Of a stretch of DNA of 41,898 nucleotides, positions 1 to 7,135 are shown in pieces. The notes under the pieces are model-generated. The model did not search any database and had not been told where the DNA came from. It saw nothing but the letters and a program-made list of their open reading frames with translations. This DNA comes from Prevotella sp. (GTDB taxonomy: Bacteria > Bacteroidota > Bacteroidia > Bacteroidales > Bacteroidaceae): positions 1 to 41,898 of the forward strand of contig JAFSRY010000083.1 of assembly GCA_017445845.1 (NCBI GenBank). Direction: 5' to 3'. Both the position numbers and the translations under genes were made by a program. Numbering within the stretch: the first letter of the stretch is position 1; every line of letters begins with the position of its first letter.

Positions 1-138
1 CACCTGCGTGCGGTTGGCTACCCAGTAGGTGAAGATGACTGAGATAAACACGAGGATGGTGTCCATGAGCAGGATCATCCAGTATGGTAATACTTTCTTG
101 CTGAAATACCAGCTTGACAGCTTCTTGATTAAATCCAT
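1..138 (-). CDS. Polysaccharide biosynthesis protein, FlaA1/CapD-type epimerase-dehydratase (N-terminal fragment)
   Basis: Only the first 46 codons are present; the gene continues past the left edge of the window. The fragment starts MDLIKKLSSWYFSKKVLPYW and continues into a hydrophobic segment at about residues 20-42. That is the usual opening of the membrane-anchored nucleotide-sugar epimerase/dehydratases of Bacteroidales capsule and exopolysaccharide loci, which carry several N-terminal membrane helices before a Rossmann catalytic domain. None of the catalytic domain is in view, so the assignment rests on the N-terminal pattern and on its position directly downstream of a UpxY gene, the normal first gene of such loci. 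Other inner-membrane polysaccharide enzymes remain possible. Confidence 0.6.
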   Translation of the reverse strand, partial: MDLIKKLSSWYFSKKVLPYWMILLMDTILVFISVIFTYWVANRTQV

Positions 139-147
139 AAAAACAAT

Positions 148-202
148 GAGTAATTAGGCCTCCCCCCTTTCCCTCCCATGGAGGGGTGTTCCTGGCGGGA
201 GG
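148..202. repeat. C-rich/G-rich intergenic element
   Basis: The gap between upxY and the epimerase gene contains a C-run block (CCTCCCCCC, then CCCTCCCATGGAGGGG) followed by GGCGGGAGG. It resembles one arm and loop of the longer inverted repeat at 9841-9927. It can fold into a short hairpin within the polycistronic transcript. AT-rich direct repeats (AATTAGTAATTAG type) follow it up to 235. Confidence 0.45.
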
Positions 203-257
203 AATGATGGTAATTTAAAATTAGTAATTAGTAATTATAATAGTAAGGAGTTAAATA

Positions 258-866
258 TCACCCCAAATCTTCTTCGTCAGGAAGGTAGAGGAGGGATTTC
301 TTGGGTACGTTGGTGATGGCAACAGCCATGACGTTCTCGATGGGGATGACAACACAGAGGTGTTTCTTGATGCTCTTGACGATGCCATGGACTCCGGTGA
401 AGGGGCCTTCGGTGATGAGGACTTTCTGACCGGGACGGCAGGCGAACTGCATATTGTCGAGGAAAATGACTTTGTCGCTGGCTTCTGAGGACACACGGAT
501 AAAGTCGTCCATGAGTTTGTCAGGGACGTAGAGGACCTCGGTATGCTCACGGTAGTTGGCATCGAGGACGGGGTGCATGACGTAACGAAGGAGTTCGTAG
601 TCGTGTTTGTTGCCTTTGATGTCCCTGAGGTCGCTGAGGGAGATGCGGATGAAGATGTAGTTGGTGATGGCGGGTGTGAGCTGCATCTTCTCGGGTCCTG
701 TCTGCTTGAACTCCATGGGGATGTAGGTCTGGGCGACAGTGGCTTCCTGATCGAGCTGCTGCTTGAGTTTCATCAGTCGTGCAGGATGTGAGTAGCTCAC
801 CCGCATCGGAAACCAGTGGAGATCATCGGCGTTCAGCATAGAAGGGCAGGGGAGTGGAGACAACAA
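258..866 (-). CDS. UpxY-family transcription antiterminator (NusG paralogue)
   Basis: This is a 202-residue NusG-like protein. The N-terminal NGN-type domain begins at LHWFPMRVSYSHPARLMKLK, and the KOW-type motif is at about residues 143-167 (CRPGQKVLITEGPFTGVHGI). UpxY proteins are locus-specific processive antitermination factors encoded first in Bacteroidales capsular polysaccharide operons, where they let RNA polymerase read through the leader. The position here fits: a polysaccharide gene follows on the same strand after about 120 nt, and a canonical promoter lies about 290 nt upstream. A start at 839 (MLNADDLHW...) is also possible and may be better, since residues 1-9 look non-conserved. 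I see no adjacent UpxZ-type inhibitor gene. Confidence 0.85.
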   Translation of the reverse strand: MLSPLPCPSMLNADDLHWFPMRVSYSHPARLMKLKQQLDQEATVAQTYIPMEFKQTGPEKMQLTPAITNYIFIRISLSDLRDIKGNKHDYELLRYVMHPVLDANYREHTEVLYVPDKLMDDFIRVSSEASDKVIFLDNMQFACRPGQKVLITEGPFTGVHGIVKSIKKHLCVVIPIENVMAVAITNVPKKSLLYLPDEEDLG

Positions 867-1155
867 TTTGGGGTCACCACATCAATGGATGTAGTGGCCA
901 CGGGATGTCCGTTTGGTTTTAGTTTCGTCTCTCTTGTACTTATAGGAAGCGACATAGAAAAGACTACTCTTGGTCGTCATCAGCGTAGCGTCCGACACTA
1001 TCATGGTGCGGGAATACCTTTAGATACGGTGGCAGCGCGTGGTTTTGCGCCGCAGAATCTAAGAAGTTCCGTCAGTGTATGGCATGACGCTGATACTTTA
1101 TGTTATTCCTTCACCCTCTCATCTTTTACGGTGTGTAGGGAGCATAAGGGCGGGG

Positions 1156-1188
1156 CAAAGGTACGAAAAAAAACTCCATCTCCCAAAA
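1156..1188 (-). promoter_or_regulatory. Promoter of upxY
   Basis: On the minus strand TTTTG (1188-1184) is followed by 20 nt and TACCTTTG (1163-1156), an exact fit to the Bacteroidetes -33/-7 pattern. Transcription should start close to 1150, which leaves a leader of roughly 290-310 nt before upxY. Confidence 0.75.
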
Positions 1189-1245
1189 CATTTTTGAAAA
1201 AAATGCGGAGTGTAGCGGTTTTCATGGCAGAAGGGGGAGGGGGAA

Positions 1246-1264
1246 GCCGCGGAAGAACCGCGGC
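1246..1264. repeat. Perfect inverted repeat between divergent promoters
   Basis: GCCGCGG (1246-1252) and CCGCGGC (1258-1264) are separated by AAGAA. It is a 7-bp perfect G+C-only stem about 60 bp upstream of the upxY -33 element and not followed by a T-run, so it looks more like a protein-binding site than a terminator. Confidence 0.4.
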
Positions 1265-1482
1265 ACACACTCAATGGGTGAAGACAAAAAATAGAAGCCC
1301 TCTGCCCAACCTTAAAGCTCAAACCTAAGTGGGTTGTTGCTTCGCGACTCGAAATGATTATTAGAATTATATTTAAAAATCTTTTGAACCTTAAACCTAC
1401 AACCTCAAATCCAAACCGGTAGTTATGAGTGAATTAATGTTATATTTTAAGGAGGAAATGGTAGGTTTTCATTTTTTCTTGT

Positions 1483-1490
1483 TATCTTTG
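1483..1490 (+). promoter_or_regulatory. Probable -7 element for the ExbB/ExbD operon
   Basis: TATCTTTG matches the Bacteroidetes -7 consensus and lies 23 nt before the ExbB start. No good TTTG element is visible at the expected -33 distance, so the promoter may be activator-dependent. Confidence 0.5.
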
Positions 1491-1512
1491 TCCGTGTTTC
1501 AAAAAGAAGAGA

Positions 1513-2286
1513 ATGAATGATATGAAGAAGATATTTACGAAGTCGGCTTCTTTGCGTTGTTGGGCAGTGTTGCTGCTGGCCTTTGTCGCCGTGCTGCCTG
1601 TCGTTGCGCAGGCAGACTCGCTGGAGGTGTCGTTACTCGACGGCGTAGATGCTACGGCGATGGGGTCGCAAGGTCTGCGGCAGGTGCTGAAGACGAAGTT
1701 CATCGAAGGTAATGTATATTTTATGTCGCTGGTAGCCCTGGTGTTGGTCTTGGGGCTGACGATGTGCATCGAACGCATCATCTACTTGACATTGGCAAAG
1801 GTGAACGTGCATTCGTTCTTGCAGCGTTTGAAGGATACGTTGGGCCAGGGTGGGCGTTCTGCGGCTGTGACCCTGTGCCGTCAGACGCGTGGTCCTGTGG
1901 CAGCGCTTTGTCTTCATGCCCTTGAGCAGGGTGGCCGCCCTGCTGCCGAGGTGGAGCGTTCTTTGCAGTCGCATGGTGCGGTGCTGACCTCCCAACTCGA
2001 GCGTGGCTGTTCGTGGATCAAGCTGTTCATTGCGATGGCTCCGTCGCTGGGGTTCCTCGGCACCGTGATAGGTATGGTGATGGCCTTCGACCAGATCCAG
2101 CAGTCGAATGACTTCGGTGCCAGCACGGTGGCAGCAGGAATGAAGGTTGCCCTGATCACGACCATCTTCGGCATCATCGTTGCCCTCGTCCTGCAGTTGT
2201 TCTATAACTATATCCTCACCCGTATTGATGCCCTTGTCGACGACATGGAGGTGGCATCGGAGGAGATGCTCAGTATTGAATCATGA
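1513..2286 (+). CDS. MotA/TolQ/ExbB proton channel family protein
   Basis: This 257-residue inner-membrane protein has an N-terminal signal-like segment (about residues 12-34), a membrane helix at about 68-93, and the characteristic MotA/TolQ/ExbB channel domain in its C-terminal half. The family signature is visible as MAPSLGFLGTVIGMVMAFDQ, followed by GMKVALITTIFGIIVALVLQ. The family forms pentameric proton channels that, with an ExbD/TolR partner, drive TonB-dependent import or Tol-type envelope functions. Its stop codon overlaps the next start (ATGA), which indicates translational coupling in a four-gene operon. No TonB gene is adjacent, so whether it serves TonB or a Tol-like system is not decided by the sequence. 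Met4 is an alternative start. Confidence 0.88.
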   Translation: MNDMKKIFTKSASLRCWAVLLLAFVAVLPVVAQADSLEVSLLDGVDATAMGSQGLRQVLKTKFIEGNVYFMSLVALVLVLGLTMCIERIIYLTLAKVNVHSFLQRLKDTLGQGGRSAAVTLCRQTRGPVAALCLHALEQGGRPAAEVERSLQSHGAVLTSQLERGCSWIKLFIAMAPSLGFLGTVIGMVMAFDQIQQSNDFGASTVAAGMKVALITTIFGIIVALVLQLFYNYILTRIDALVDDMEVASEEMLSIES

Positions 2287-2630
2287 ATAACGACGGTATT
2301 GTTTCGCTGTTGATAGCTGTGCAGCTGGTGTTGCTGTTCGTCGCCGTGGCCGCTGTCGTTTGGTCTGCGGTGGTTCAGGTGCGCCGTGCTTCGTCGCCAC
2401 ATGCCCGTGGACGTCGCCGTTCGGCATGGCTGTCTGTAGTGGGCGTCATCGTACTGCTGACGGTGACCTTCTTCACTGCTCCCACAGAGGCTTTGTTGGT
2501 GAACGGGCAGGACTGCACATCACCGTTGCAGCTACGTCTGTCGTCGATGTTTGTCACGTCGTCGCTCGTGTTGCTCTTTGTGGCCGTTGTGGCGATTGCC
2601 GTTAGTACCTTCTATCATAAGAAAAGATGA
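2283..2630 (+). CDS. Small membrane protein inside the ExbB/ExbD operon
   Basis: I do not recognise a named family for this 115-residue protein. It has three hydrophobic segments (about residues 8-31, 47-66 and 87-108), a basic patch between the first two (RRASSPHARGRRRS) and a basic tail (YHKKR). Both ends overlap their neighbours by the ATGA arrangement, so it is translated between the channel protein ExbB and the first ExbD. That arrangement suggests an accessory subunit of the ExbB-ExbD complex. This is inference from context only. Confidence 0.7.
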   Translation: MNNDGIVSLLIAVQLVLLFVAVAAVVWSAVVQVRRASSPHARGRRRSAWLSVVGVIVLLTVTFFTAPTEALLVNGQDCTSPLQLRLSSMFVTSSLVLLFVAVVAIAVSTFYHKKR

Positions 2631-3130
2631 TGAAACGCAAGGAGGACCGTCGCATACCGGAGCTGAACACGACGTCGACGGCCGACATCTCGTTCATGTT
2701 GCTCATCTTCTTCCTCGTCACCACGTCGATGGACGCCGACAAAGGAATGGTGCGCCAGCTGCCGCCAGCCGATGACAGCACTCGGCAGGTGGTGCTGGAT
2801 GTGTCGCGTGAACACCTGCTCTCCCTCTCGTTGGATGCCGACGGCAGTCTGGTGGCCGACGGTGACACGCTGACATCAGCGCAGTTGCGAGAGAAAGCTG
2901 CCGACTTCATTTATGGTCAGGGTCACGAGCACCTCATTACGTTGCAGACAGCGCCCGACGCCACCTATAACTGCTATTTCGAGCTGCAGAACCAGCTGGC
3001 GATGGCCTATGCCGACGCCCGTGACCGACTGGCGCAGGAACGCTTTGGCAAGGCGCTGGAGAAATGCTCGACTGAGGAACAACAGGAGTTGTTAGAAGCG
3101 TTGCCGCAGCGGGTGGCGGAGGAGTTTTAG
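2627..3130 (+). CDS. ExbD/TolR family biopolymer transport protein (first copy)
   Basis: This 167-residue protein has the ExbD/TolR topology: a short basic cytoplasmic N-terminus (MMKRKEDRRIPELN), one membrane helix with the conserved acidic residue (TTSTADISFMLLIFFLVTTS; the Asp at about residue 20 is the expected proton-carrying position), and a periplasmic domain from about residue 40. It would be the stator-side partner of the upstream ExbB. The C-terminal extension past residue 130 (charged, probably helical) is longer than in a minimal ExbD. Its start overlaps the upstream gene by 4 nt. Confidence 0.85.
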   Translation: MMKRKEDRRIPELNTTSTADISFMLLIFFLVTTSMDADKGMVRQLPPADDSTRQVVLDVSREHLLSLSLDADGSLVADGDTLTSAQLREKAADFIYGQGHEHLITLQTAPDATYNCYFELQNQLAMAYADARDRLAQERFGKALEKCSTEEQQELLEALPQRVAEEF

Positions 3131-3199
3131 ACATAATGAACTAAGGACAATCATTTAGAAAGTTTAAAAGAGAAGAGAAAAAGATAAAGGGCCGAGCGA

Positions 3200-3640
3200 A
3201 TGAAAATAAAGCGCAGACATAGACACGGAGTGCCACAGTTGAATATGGCATCGATGCCGGACCTGATCTTCACCGTGCTCTTCTTTTTCATGCTCGTCAC
3301 TCATCTGCGAACTTCAACACCGCTGGTGGACGTGATGGAACCCGTCGGGGAGAACCTCGCCGGTCATTCAGGCGCGCGCGATATATATATGTATATAGGA
3401 TGGTCTGACGGTCACGAGCAGGTGCAGGTCGACGACCAGCTGGTAGCCCTCGACAGTCTGCCGCAGGTGCTTGCACGGGTGTCGGCGCATGACGAGGACG
3501 CTGAGTCGACGGTCATCATCAAGGCCGACGGTTCTATTCCCATGCGTACGATGCAGCAGGTTCGCCACTCTTTGCGCGATGCCCATCTGTTGAATGTGCG
3601 CTATGACGGCTATGAGCGACGTAAACCTTTGCGTAGATAA
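3200..3640 (+). CDS. ExbD/TolR family biopolymer transport protein (second copy)
   Basis: This 146-residue protein again has a basic N-terminus (MKIKRRHRHGVPQLNMASMP), one membrane helix with the conserved Asp (MPDLIFTVLFFFMLVTHLRT), and a periplasmic domain with a typical ExbD fold region (STVIIKADGSIPMRTMQQV). It differs clearly from the first ExbD, so the pair is likely to form a heteromeric stator with one ExbB; paired ExbDs are common in Bacteroidales. It follows the first ExbD by 69 nt in the same direction and is probably co-transcribed. Confidence 0.87.
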   Translation: MKIKRRHRHGVPQLNMASMPDLIFTVLFFFMLVTHLRTSTPLVDVMEPVGENLAGHSGARDIYMYIGWSDGHEQVQVDDQLVALDSLPQVLARVSAHDEDAESTVIIKADGSIPMRTMQQVRHSLRDAHLLNVRYDGYERRKPLRR

Positions 3641-3682
3641 CGACTTTTTTTAGACAAAATCGTAACTTTTCCCCTTGAAAAG

Positions 3683-3713
3683 TTGCCGATTAAGATAATT
3701 TGTGTTATCTTTG
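3683..3713 (+). promoter_or_regulatory. Promoter of the Lrp/AsnC regulator gene
   Basis: A TTG core (3683-3685) is followed by 20 nt and TATCTTTG (3706-3713), matching the Bacteroidetes -33/-7 arrangement. The start codon is 22 nt downstream of the -7 element. Confidence 0.7.
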
Positions 3714-3735
3714 CAACCGAATAATATAAATACTC

Positions 3736-4224
3736 ATGGCACATCATCAATTAGATCAGTTAGACAAGAAAATCCTGCGTCTCATCTCTGCAGACGCCCG
3801 TATTCCTTTCCTTGAGGTAGCCCGCGAATGTAATGTCAGCGGTGCTGCTATCCATCAGCGTATTCAGAAGCTCAACAACCTTGGTGTGCTGAAAGGTTCG
3901 CAGTTCCTCATCGACCCCGAGAAGATTGGTTATGAGACCTGCGCCTATATCGGCCTCTATCTGAAAGATCCCGAGACCTTCGACGAAGTGGTAGAGAAAC
4001 TTCGCATGATTCCCGAGGTTGTGGAGTGCCATTATACCACCGGTGGTTTCGACATGTTCATCAAGGTCTATGCCCTGAACAACCGTCATCTGTTGGACAT
4101 CATCCACGACAAGCTGCAGCCGCTGGGTCTGTCGCGCAGTGAGACCATTGTCTCCTTCAATGCCATCATCGACCGGCAGCTGCCCATTGTCGACGTTCCC
4201 GACGACCTCTTTGACGGCGACTAA
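3736..4224 (+). CDS. Lrp/AsnC family transcriptional regulator
   Basis: This 162-residue protein has the full two-domain Lrp/AsnC layout. The N-terminal winged helix-turn-helix spans about residues 5-55 (LDQLDKKILRLISADARIPF, then VSGAAIHQRIQKLNNLGVLK), and the C-terminal RAM effector-binding domain follows from about residue 65. These regulators usually sense amino acids and act as dimers or octamers on DNA. It sits alone behind its own promoter between the ExbB operon and the helicase gene, so its targets cannot be read from the context. Confidence 0.92.
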   Translation: MAHHQLDQLDKKILRLISADARIPFLEVARECNVSGAAIHQRIQKLNNLGVLKGSQFLIDPEKIGYETCAYIGLYLKDPETFDEVVEKLRMIPEVVECHYTTGGFDMFIKVYALNNRHLLDIIHDKLQPLGLSRSETIVSFNAIIDRQLPIVDVPDDLFDGD

Positions 4225-4333
4225 GTCCGACCGTGTCCAAGAACCACAGGAAATATCATGACAGCCGGCAGTCTGGCGAGTCGTTTCCGGATGCAGGGTT
4301 CTTAAAGCGTTGTCATTCGCAACAGCAAGAAAT

Positions 4334-7045
4334 ATGTTAGATGACCCCATTCGCCCGACGTTCACGCCAGACCCCAGTCAGAAGGTTGTGATTGATGTTC
4401 ATGGGGGCTACCATCTTGTGTTAGCCCCTCCCGGTTGCGGAAAGACGCAGATCCTGACCGAACGCATCCGCACTGCCCACGACCAGCGGCATGTGGACTA
4501 TAGCGACATGCTCTGCCTGACTTTCACCAACCGTGCTGCCCGAGGGATGCGCGAACGTATCGACCAATACATCAGCGACACCTCTGTCAACGACGTCTTT
4601 GTGGGCAACGTCCATCGGTTTTGTGCCCGTTTCCTTTTTGAAAACAGTATTGTTCCAGCCTCCACCTCCATCATTGACGAAGACGACGCCATCAGTATTC
4701 TTGCCCGTTATCTGACCGAGGATGAATATCTTGTGAAAGTCAACAGCAAGCGTCGTCGCGAGTATGCCGAAGTATTCCATTTCGAGACCTTCATCCATCA
4801 GGTGAGGAAGCACCATCCGCGTTACCTCCGCACTCATCCCGATTGTCTCACGGGGGATGATGTCCATGCCCTGAAGACCATTTGCCGGATACAGAAGATG
4901 GAGTTTACGCCCGAGGTCATGGTCGACATCTTCGAACATACCGACACCTATCTCACTCTTGCGCAAAGCGATGCCTACGACTACGGATCGCAGAAGATGA
5001 TCAGCACGCTGTTGCGCAAGATGACGCTGGCCCATCACTACCACTGTTACAAGCGTGAAAACCACCTCGTCGACTTCGAAGACCTTTTGGTGTTGGCCTA
5101 CGATGCCCTCTCGGAGGGTGGCGAAGGCCTGCCGTCCTATTCGTGGATACAGGTTGATGAAGTCCAGGACCTCAGTCCTATCCAGATGGCCATTGTCGAC
5201 CTGGTGACACGGAAGGACGATGCAGTCACCGTCGTCTATTTAGGTGACGAGCAGCAAGCCATCTTCTCCTTTATGGGTGCGAAGATGGACACCCTGCAGA
5301 TGCTCAAGGAGCGTTGTGGCGACAACATCCACCACCTGTCCACCAACCACCGTTCGCCCGGCTATCTGCTTGAAGTCTATAACTGTTATGCCGAGCAGGT
5401 GCTGCATCAGAAGCTGATGAAGGTCGCCGAGCCAGCCCCGTCTTCGTCGACTCCGTCGGAGAGTGGGGTGGGGAAGCGGTTGATCCTTCGCAGCGACACC
5501 TTCGACAGCGAGGTCGCTGAGGTGGTGGCGATGGCGAAAGCCTTCTATGAGGAAAACCCTGATGCGACCACCGCCCTCATCGTCAGTTCCAACAGCGATG
5601 CCGACCGGCTGAGCAGTGCCTTGAATGAAATACACCTTCGTCATTTCAAGGTTTCGGGCGAAGACCTCTTCGCCTCTGCTGAAGTGAAGCTCCTGCTGGC
5701 CCATCTCAACGTACTCTCCAACGACCATAACTTCATTGCCTGGGCCCGTCTGTTGCGTGGGCTGGGCGTCTGCCAGTCGAATGCCTACGCACGGAATTTC
5801 GTGCAGGCCTCCCTCGACGCAGCCATCCTTCCTTCCGACTATCTCCTTTACGACGGCAGCACCTATGTCCAGGAGTTTGTCAGGTCCGTCGAAGAAAAGG
5901 AAATCGTCGTCTTCGACACCGAGACCACGGGCTTGAATGTCTTTGAAGACGACATCGTGCAGATTGCCGCCGTGAAGCTTCGTGGCGGCCATGTCGTGAA
6001 AGGCTCTGAGTTCTGCGTCTTCCTCGATACCGACCGTGAGATACCGCGTAAGCTCGGCGACCTCGACAATCCGCTCATCGAAGCCCTTCAGCATAACGTG
6101 CAGGTGCCTCGTCGCGAGGGCTTGCAGCGTTTTGTGGAGTATGTGGGCGATGCCGTGCTGCTGGCCCATAATGCCGATTTCGACATCCATATCTTAGCGC
6201 ACAATCTGAAAGCCTTCGGCATGACGTGTCCAGAGGGTGATTATATTGACTCCTTGAAGCTGGCGCGGCTGTTGGAGCCCGGACTGTTGTCACATAAGCT
6301 GAAGTATCTGTTGGAAGCCCTCCATCTTGAAGGCACCAACAGTCACATGGCCGACGACGACGTAGCGGCCACGGTGAGTGTGGTGCGCCATTGCTATGAG
6401 CGCGGCCGCCAGCTTGTCGAGGCTCAGCGTCGGTTTCTGTCACAGGCAAAGGTCCAGCAGCGCATCGAGACCTTGCGCCGTCGTTACAGTGAATTCTTCT
6501 TCCGTTCACGTTCCTTGTTATATCTGCGCGAGGAACAGCCGCAACATCGGCCGGTGCTGGTCCGGGAGATGATGTATTTCTATCGCCGGCTGCTCGACGA
6601 CGGACTCATCCAGCCCATCGGCAACATCAGCTATATCGAAAGGTTTCTGTCGGATGACATTATCATCCAGGCCGAAGCCCCCTCGCTGGCAGAGCAACTG
6701 TCACGCCATCTCACCGAGATCAACACCCTGAAGGAAGCCGACCTCTGCAGTAGCCATACCATCGACGACCGCATCTTTGTCACCACCGTGCACAAGGCCA
6801 AGGGCTTGGAGTTCGACAATGTTATCGTCTTCGATGCCGTCGATGGCCGTTATCCTAATTTCTATAGCAAACAAAATCCCCAGCAGTTAGCTGAGGATGC
6901 ACGGAAATTCTATGTGGCGATGAGTCGTGCCAAGCGTCGGCTCGTCATCGCCTCCTCACTCCATTACATTGATTATTACAACCAGCTTCGTCCCCGCGAG
7001 CTCACTCCCTTCATGCGTCCCATCGAACATTTCTTTGAAGGATAA
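4334..7045 (+). CDS. UvrD/Rep-type superfamily 1 helicase with an inserted DnaQ-like 3'-5' exonuclease domain
   Basis: Numbered from ATG at 4334 the protein has 903 residues. Helicase motifs: Walker A APPGCGKT (31-38), Walker B DEVQD (275-279), motif III LGDEQQAIFSFMGA (303-316), motif V-type TTVHKAKGLEFD (817-828) and motif VI VAMSRAKRR (861-869). Between the helicase halves lies a complete DEDDh exonuclease: ExoI DTETTG (528-533), ExoII LAHNADFD (610-617) and ExoIII with H and D in HMADDDVAA (671-679). The expected product is an ATP-driven 3'-5' translocase carrying its own exonuclease, suited to DNA repair or recombination. A TTG at 4310 would add eight residues; I prefer the ATG. It ends in a convergent junction with the OPT gene. 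Confidence 0.88.
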   Translation: MLDDPIRPTFTPDPSQKVVIDVHGGYHLVLAPPGCGKTQILTERIRTAHDQRHVDYSDMLCLTFTNRAARGMRERIDQYISDTSVNDVFVGNVHRFCARFLFENSIVPASTSIIDEDDAISILARYLTEDEYLVKVNSKRRREYAEVFHFETFIHQVRKHHPRYLRTHPDCLTGDDVHALKTICRIQKMEFTPEVMVDIFEHTDTYLTLAQSDAYDYGSQKMISTLLRKMTLAHHYHCYKRENHLVDFEDLLVLAYDALSEGGEGLPSYSWIQVDEVQDLSPIQMAIVDLVTRKDDAVTVVYLGDEQQAIFSFMGAKMDTLQMLKERCGDNIHHLSTNHRSPGYLLEVYNCYAEQVLHQKLMKVAEPAPSSSTPSESGVGKRLILRSDTFDSEVAEVVAMAKAFYEENPDATTALIVSSNSDADRLSSALNEIHLRHFKVSGEDLFASAEVKLLLAHLNVLSNDHNFIAWARLLRGLGVCQSNAYARNFVQASLDAAILPSDYLLYDGSTYVQEFVRSVEEKEIVVFDTETTGLNVFEDDIVQIAAVKLRGGHVVKGSEFCVFLDTDREIPRKLGDLDNPLIEALQHNVQVPRREGLQRFVEYVGDAVLLAHNADFDIHILAHNLKAFGMTCPEGDYIDSLKLARLLEPGLLSHKLKYLLEALHLEGTNSHMADDDVAATVSVVRHCYERGRQLVEAQRRFLSQAKVQQRIETLRRRYSEFFFRSRSLLYLREEQPQHRPVLVREMMYFYRRLLDDGLIQPIGNISYIERFLSDDIIIQAEAPSLAEQLSRHLTEINTLKEADLCSSHTIDDRIFVTTVHKAKGLEFDNVIVFDAVDGRYPNFYSKQNPQQLAEDARKFYVAMSRAKRRLVIASSLHYIDYYNQLRPRELTPFMRPIEHFFEG

Positions 7046-7071
7046 GGAATTGAATGAGGAATAAAATGAGG

Positions 7072-7133
7072 AATGAGAAATGAGGAATGAATTGCCTGTC
7101 GGTTCGCAGCCTGTTCATTCCTCATTTCTCATT
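7072..7133. repeat. Long inverted repeat at a convergent gene end (copy 1)
   Basis: A perfect 20-nt inverted repeat, AATGAGAAATGAGGAATGAA (7072-7091) and its complement (7114-7133), encloses a 22-nt loop that begins TTGCCTGTCGG. It occupies nearly the whole gap between the helicase stop and the OPT stop, so it probably works as a bidirectional terminator. A closely related copy lies at 14900-14975. Confidence 0.8.
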
Positions 7134-7135
7134 TC

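Larger units (their letters stand above)
867..1512. other. Divergent intergenic region: upxY leader, hairpins and promoters
   Basis: No convincing gene lies in these 646 bases. Going leftward it holds the upxY leader (about 1149 to 867). On the minus transcript two hairpins can be drawn: CACTACATC/GATGTGGTG with a 4-nt loop at 875-896, and GCGGCGC/GCGCTGC with an 8-nt loop at 1032-1053. Each has one G-U pair. The upxY promoter is at 1156-1187. A perfect inverted repeat GCCGCGG-AAGAA-CCGCGGC lies at 1246-1264, and the promoter for the rightward ExbB operon is near 1483. The stretch 1270-1440 is AT-rich with nothing else recognisable. Confidence 0.6.

Noticed and set aside
1150-1264. Invertible capsule promoter
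   Set aside because: I looked for long inverted repeats flanking the upxY promoter, as in phase-variable Bacteroides capsule loci, and found none; only the short 7-bp dyad is present and no invertase gene is nearby.
816-1328. 170-codon open frame on the plus strand
   Set aside because: It covers the upxY leader and promoter, has unlikely composition and matches no family; treated as chance.
5240-6190. 316-codon minus-strand frame inside the helicase gene
   Set aside because: It is antisense to conserved helicase and exonuclease motifs and has shadow-frame composition.
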